Below, one piece after another: positions 59,778 through 64,000 of a stretch of 64,000 nt of DNA. Numbering within the stretch: the stretch's first letter is position 1; each line of letters begins with the position of its first letter. The position numbers were made by a program, and so were the translations under genes. Under the pieces are notes generated by a model. The model was not told the origin of the DNA. It made no database searches and saw nothing but the letters and a program-made list of their open reading frames with translations. The stretch comes from Avena insularis (Eukaryota > Streptophyta > Magnoliopsida > Poales > Poaceae), in NCBI GenBank assembly GCA_023614405.1, contig CM042687.1, positions 262,613,480 through 262,677,479 of the forward strand. Direction: 5' to 3'.

Positions 59778-60001
59778 AGTAACCAACTACTATCATGCAT
59801 GTAATCACGATGCATGCTAGTTACATGGTACGTTTTTAGCTCCATACATTCACTCCTTTAGTTGTTGTTGATTGAGATGCATACATTCAGTCCTGAAAAT
59901 GGAGTAACCAACTAGTACTATCATGCACATAATCATGATATGCTGACATAATAGCAATAACATGCATTAGTACTTTTTTTTGAGTTGCATGCATTCACTC
60001 C
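59778..60001. repeat. Degenerate tandem repeat rich in CATGCATG
   Basis: Two units about 130 bases long (near 59778 and 59907) share GTAACCAACTA, ACTATCATGCA, ATAATCA/GTAATCA and TACATTCACTCC/GCATTCACTCC. Extra half-units with ATGCATGCAACTCAGTAAC lie just upstream. Confidence 0.5.
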
Positions 60002-60502
60002 TGAAAACGGAGTACATGAAAACTTTGAACTCGTGGAGTGCCAAAATAACTTGGCCTCCAACTAGCCCGATTAATGGTCTGCTACTACTATATTGTGGCC
60101 TACACATCTATCCTTATAGTCTACTCTAGGACACCCATCGATTGCTTGCATATAAGTATGCGCTAGAGCCTTCGCAGGGAAGGTATCGGCTCTGGCCCGT
60201 TGATTTTGGATGGACGGACAAGATTGCTAGACGGCCAAAATCACGTGGTCCCCACTCCCTCGCGCCCCTCTATTTCAAACAGTGCGAAATTTCTCGTGCC
60301 CCTCCATTTCAAAGAAACAATACTAATTAATAGTATTTCCCTCTCGGGTCGATACTATAGTAATACCAATATATTTCAAAAAAAAATCCCCCCCCCCCCG
60401 CACACACAAAGAAAAATCCCCAGAAAAACCCTTAGCCCCGCTCACACTCTCTTGCCTCTTCGACCATCAGCTCCGGCGGCAGAACCTCCCGCAACACTTC
60501 TC

Positions 60503-60910
60503 ATGCTGGCTTTGCCCACCGGAAGTCGACACCATGCACTCCTCACCCACCAATATGACGGATCCGCATCAGCTGCGGTCTCATCCAACGCACCATTGCC
60601 ACTTCACCGATGTCCAGCGCACCTAATCCACTTCACCGCACCTGGCTTCCTTTCCACACTTTCCCGTGCACGGCGCCAAATCCGTCAACGACTATCCAAG
60701 ATCTACTTAAACGCCTTCGGCATCCACCCCAATCGTACCATATCGAAGCCGCCGTGCAGTACACTAATTCTGCCTCAGCGACGCTCTCGTCCACCGCGCT
60801 CAAGCCAACATCGACCGCCCAAGATCTGCTTCCCCGACACAAATAGCCACCGCAACTGCAGCACCCTCGGTGACCTGGACATCACCCGGGCGGGTACGGT
60901 TGATGGTTAG
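60503..60910 (+). CDS. Hypothetical ORF, weakly supported
   Basis: A 135-codon frame starts MLALPTGSRHHALL and ends at 60910. It is rich in proline, serine, arginine and histidine and has no recognisable domain. The frame is open upstream to 60200, but the region 60360-60500 looks like a C-rich 5' leader, and a TATA-like CATATAAGTATGC lies near 60149, so the internal ATG is the better start. It could be a first exon, or chance in C-rich sequence. Confidence 0.15.
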   Translation: MLALPTGSRHHALLTHQYDGSASAAVSSNAPLPLHRCPAHLIHFTAPGFLSTLSRARRQIRQRLSKIYLNAFGIHPNRTISKPPCSTLILPQRRSRPPRSSQHRPPKICFPDTNSHRNCSTLGDLDITRAGTVDG

Positions 60911-60971
60911 AATCCTCTCCGACCATGGTAACCAAATCTCCCAACTTTGTTTTGTTTTGTTAACAGCATAG

Positions 60972-62827
60972 TGTTGGAGATATGCCCTATAGGCAATAAT
61001 AAAAGTGGTTATTATTATATCTTTGTGTTTATGATAAATGTTTACATTCATGCTATAATAGTATTAACCGGAAACATTAATACTTGTGTGATTTGTAAAC
61101 AAAATTAGAGTCCCTGGTAAAGCCTCTTTGTAATACTAGCTTGTTGGTTAATAGATGATCATGGTTTCTGGATCATGAACATAGAGATGTTGTTAACAAC
61201 AAGATCATATCATTAGAAGAATGGTATGATGGACATACTCCTATAGATAAGCGTAGCATAAAGATCAAGTCATTTCAATAGTTCGTTTGCTATAAGATTT
61301 TTGATACATAGTAATCTAATTCCTTCGACCATGAGATCATGCTAATCACCATCACCGGAAGGATGCTTTGATGACATCAAACACCACATCATAACTGGGT
61401 GGCTATAAAGGTGGCATTGAGTGTTTGGAAAGTATGTGTTGAGGCACATGGATCAAGAGTGGGATTTGTCCATCGATATGATGGATAGATATACTCTGGG
61501 CCCTCTCGGTGGAATGTCATCCAATTAGCTTGCAAGCATGTGACTGTCTCACAAGGGATCACATATCACGGGAACAAGAAAAGAGTACTTATCGGTAACG
61601 AGGTTGAACTAGGTATGCAGAGATACTGACGATCAAACCTCGGATAAGTAAACTATTGTGAGACAAAGGGAAATTGGTATCATATGTAAGTGGTTCATTT
61701 GATCGCAAAGTAACTCTAGAAATATGTGGGAGCCATATGAATTTCCAGATTCCTCTATTGGTTATTGATTGGAGAAGTGTCTCTGTCATGTACGTGTAAT
61801 TCACGAACCGTAGGGAGACACACTTAAGGATTCGATGTTGTTTAGTAGATATGGAATGTAAGTAGGGAGACTGAATGTTGTTAGGAGTCTCGGGTGGGAT
61901 CCGGGATATCACGAGGAGATCCGGAATGGTCTGGATAATAAGATTCATATAAGGAAAGTCCAATTCCGGAGTTCGGAAATGATTCCGATGTTTTTATCGG
62001 AGAGGTTCTAGAAGGGTCTAGAAGGTTCACCGGACCGGAAGAGGAAGATACATGAATGTGTCATGGATAAGTGGAATGATTGGATCATGTCCTAGGTCAC
62101 TTTGTTGGGCAATTGCAAGAAAGAAATAAAGCTCCAAACTGAAAGTCAAAAGGCAAGTTTGAAAAGTCAAACTAGGACAATATATCCTAGTGGAGGAAGG
62201 AAAGAATCCTTCTTTCCCTCCACCACAAGCCAACTAGGAGAGGGAGTTGGGGAAGGATTCAAACTCCCCTCTCACAAGTTGCCCTCCCTCTCATAAATAG
62301 AGGGGAGGGGGTGCCCGAAGGACACACAACACCAGCCCTCCCCACCAAGCCGCCGCGCCACCGCCGCCCTAGCCGCCGCCAACTCCACCTCCTCCTCTCC
62401 GGCCCTCTAAATCCTAGATCGCCGGAAACCCTAGATCCACAATAACCTGCTCCGGCTTAGGCGAAGCCCTGCAGGATTTTCCCTCTACTTCCGACACCAC
62501 GCCATCGTGCTGTCAGAATCGAGAGGGAGAACTACAACCTTCGCTGCCTGCTAGAACAAGGGAGAGAAAGGTCTTCATCGAGTACCGAACGTGTGAGCGA
62601 CTGCGGAAGCGCTGTCCGAACGCAGCGCCAGAAGGATCGTCTACGTGATCTTGAGATCGGCAAGTGTATGACTACATCACCCACGAGAATATGTTCTCGT
62701 TAGCCGCTTTTGAATCTTCGAGGGTGAGTACTCTAATCGACTCGTTGCTACAATCTAGTAGATAGATCTTGGATTGTTTTTGTGCATGCGGTAGAATTTT
62801 TTGTTTTCCATGCTACGAACCTCTACA
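60972..62827 (+). mobile_element. Solo LTR of an Angela/BARE-type Copia element
   Basis: It begins TGTTGGAGATATGCCC, the characteristic start of Triticeae Angela-type LTRs, and ends CTCTACA. The 1856 bp unit is flanked by the perfect duplication CATAG (60967-60971 and 62828-62832). No internal domain or second LTR is present, so it is a solo LTR. Other family phrases include CTGGGTGGCTATAAAGGTG near 61400, GACTCTGGGCCC-like text near 61490 and a TATA region CATAAATAGAGGGGAGG at 62293-62309. Confidence 0.9.
62293..62302 (+). promoter_or_regulatory. TATA box of the Angela-type LTR
   Basis: CATAAATAGA, followed by a C-rich leader with GCCGCCGCGCC-type repeats, as expected for the LTR promoter. 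Confidence 0.5.
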
Positions 62828-62938
62828 CATAGCAGGTTCAAGACTATCGTAGTGAACTGGGAGAGCCTAGATCTTAGGCCTGATTTTTAGTTATGTCTAA
62901 GTCGCTGATGTCGTCCTACTATTTTATGCTAATTCTCA

Positions 62939-63034
62939 ATTGCAACCTAGTTGCAACTGATAAAATTTGTACCAATTCTTTGTTGTAACCTAGTTACAAT
63001 TCATTAAATTTTCAGTTACAACCTAGTTGCAACT
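62939..63034. repeat. Three palindromic TTGCAACCTAGTTGCAA units
   Basis: Units at about 62940-62958, 62984-63000 and 63015-63034 each contain RCAACCTAGTTGCAACT or a close variant. Each is an inverted repeat around CCTAG. Spacers are T/A-rich. Confidence 0.6.
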
Positions 63035-63570
63035 CATGTGTAACTCGTATATTACACGAATCACGAGGTATAATGATAAGAGAGGCGACTGAGACATTAC
63101 TAAAAATTAGACGTCTGCTAGCAAAACCGATTTTTCTAATCGTACTACACACCATGTTAGTGTGCATGCCTGTTCTTTGTGCTACGTAAAGGTCACTAGA
63201 CATGTTGGCTTTCATTCGCTGCTCTACAAATTTTAAAGTCATGCACATGTTCTTAGCTACTCCGTATAATTGTAATTGTCTGCTATTGTTTAGTTCTTGA
63301 AAAATGTAAAGTCAGTGGAAAATATTAGTATGGATTCCCTGCTCCACTATTACTGAATTTATCTGGTTAGTAATGAGCTATGTTCTTGCTATTATTTTCT
63401 CCTTGGCATCGTTCTGCTAACATGTAGTACTATTCGTACTAATTCGATTATAATTTTGTGGTTGCCATCTGGTTCTTCAAAAGCTACAACACTGACTATT
63501 TTCTTTGTCTTTGCTTAGATCTCCAAAAGGGAGATCTGAATATGTTGGTTTGCATAGCCTATTCTACTGG
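63035..63570. other. No gene seen
   Basis: AT-rich non-coding sequence with loosely repeated phrases such as TGCTCTACAA and CTGCTCCACTA. The minus frame 63012-63248 has no recognisable feature. Confidence 0.3.
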
Positions 63571-64000
63571 TTCACAAGCAATGCCATTGTTTCCTTATCT
63601 AGTGCTAGTTCGTCCTAAGCAATAACATAAGTACCCTCTATCTTATATATAGTTCATTCGTGATTTGCCTTCCTACTCTACAAGTTCTCGTATGATGTCG
63701 TTATAATTTATGTCTGGTTCATTCTTAGATACGACAGTAATGCCATTGTGTAGATCACCGCAAGTCACCCAATGTCCCTTGCATTCTAGGATACACAACT
63801 ACTTCCATATATATTTGTTGAAATGACCTAGCTAGTTTATATTTGCTAAAATTCTAAAAAACATTGTTTGATTGCTCAATTCATTTGTTAGCACACTTCT
63901 ATAATGCTTGCTTGTCCTGATCTGCAGATTCACAATTGATGCCATTATATTTTGTATCTAATTGTTCGTCATAAGCAACAACATAACTATCCTCTACTGT
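63571..64000 (+). repeat. Diverged tandem repeat, period about 358 bp
   Basis: The segment 63571-63650 matches 63929-64000 at about 80 percent by eye (shared TTCACAA, ATGCCATT, GTTCGTC, TAAGCAA, AACATAA, CCTCTA). A half-match lies near 63717-63755. The second unit runs off the window. Confidence 0.5.

Noticed and set aside
1..64000. CRISPR arrays, bacterial operons, rRNA or tRNA genes
   Set aside because: None were seen. The TGGTATCAGAGCC matches are retrotransposon primer-binding sites, not tRNA genes, and the repeats are eukaryotic transposon repeats.

Overview
This is an intergenic stretch of a large grass genome, almost entirely nested LTR retrotransposons. Plant features include tRNA-Met primer-binding sites, Tat-, Tekay- and SIRE-type retroelements, a hAT-type miniature element, and an Angela-like Copia solo LTR with strong resemblance to Triticeae/Pooideae repeats. 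A pooid grass is the best inference; the genus cannot be fixed from the sequence alone. No intact cellular gene was recognised.

Layout. (1) 1-27636, minus strand: a degenerate Tekay-lineage Ty3/Gypsy chromovirus. Its 3' LTR is cut by the window start (1-1545). Then come chromodomain/integrase, RT-RNase H, protease and gag (1606-13477), an extra upstream ORF (13713-14507), the PBS (14722) and the 5' LTR (14738-27636). Its gag is split by a solo LTR (5662-9239, TSD TGATC) and a small non-autonomous element (9253-13037, TSD CCTGR). Its 5' LTR is split by an 8.9 kb element with 4.1 kb LTRs and only 0.8 kb of interior (17146-26072, TSD ATCGT). (2) 27637-50881, minus strand: a Tat-lineage Gypsy element with gag, protease, RT, decayed RNase H, a second RNase H and integrase. 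On the opposite strand is a six-exon antisense ORF with a gypsy-type transposon domain (27637-30946). The Tekay element inserted into this antisense ORF. A SIRE/Maximus-type Copia element (34504-47464, TSD CCTAG) inserted into the RT region. The Copia 5' LTR alone carries a 655 bp hAT-type element (8 bp TSD). (3) 50882-52981: a truncated LTR of the same family as the 17146-26072 element, joined directly to the broken gag end of the Tat element. (4) 52982-57290: an AT-rich, LTR-like sequence of unknown family. (5) 57291-64000: lower-copy-looking sequence with a small MITE, a decayed exon-intron gene fragment (58402-59077), a weak hypothetical ORF (60503-60910), an Angela-like solo LTR (60972-62827, TSD CATAG) and short tandem repeats.

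Insertion order read from interruptions: Tat first; then Tekay and Copia into Tat; then the solo LTR, the small element and the long-LTR element into Tekay; and the hAT element into the Copia LTR. The long-LTR element is probably the youngest, because most of its two LTRs is nearly identical.

Most notable: an 18 bp LTR core (GTGTCCGCGGTTATGGAC) inside a 60 bp block shared by three otherwise different LTR families; a 265-codon acidic/coiled-coil ORF upstream of Tekay gag; tandem arrays of a polypurine-tract-like motif in Tat-type 3' regions; and a Copia 3' ORF that appears to have its own TATA box and a small 5' intron.
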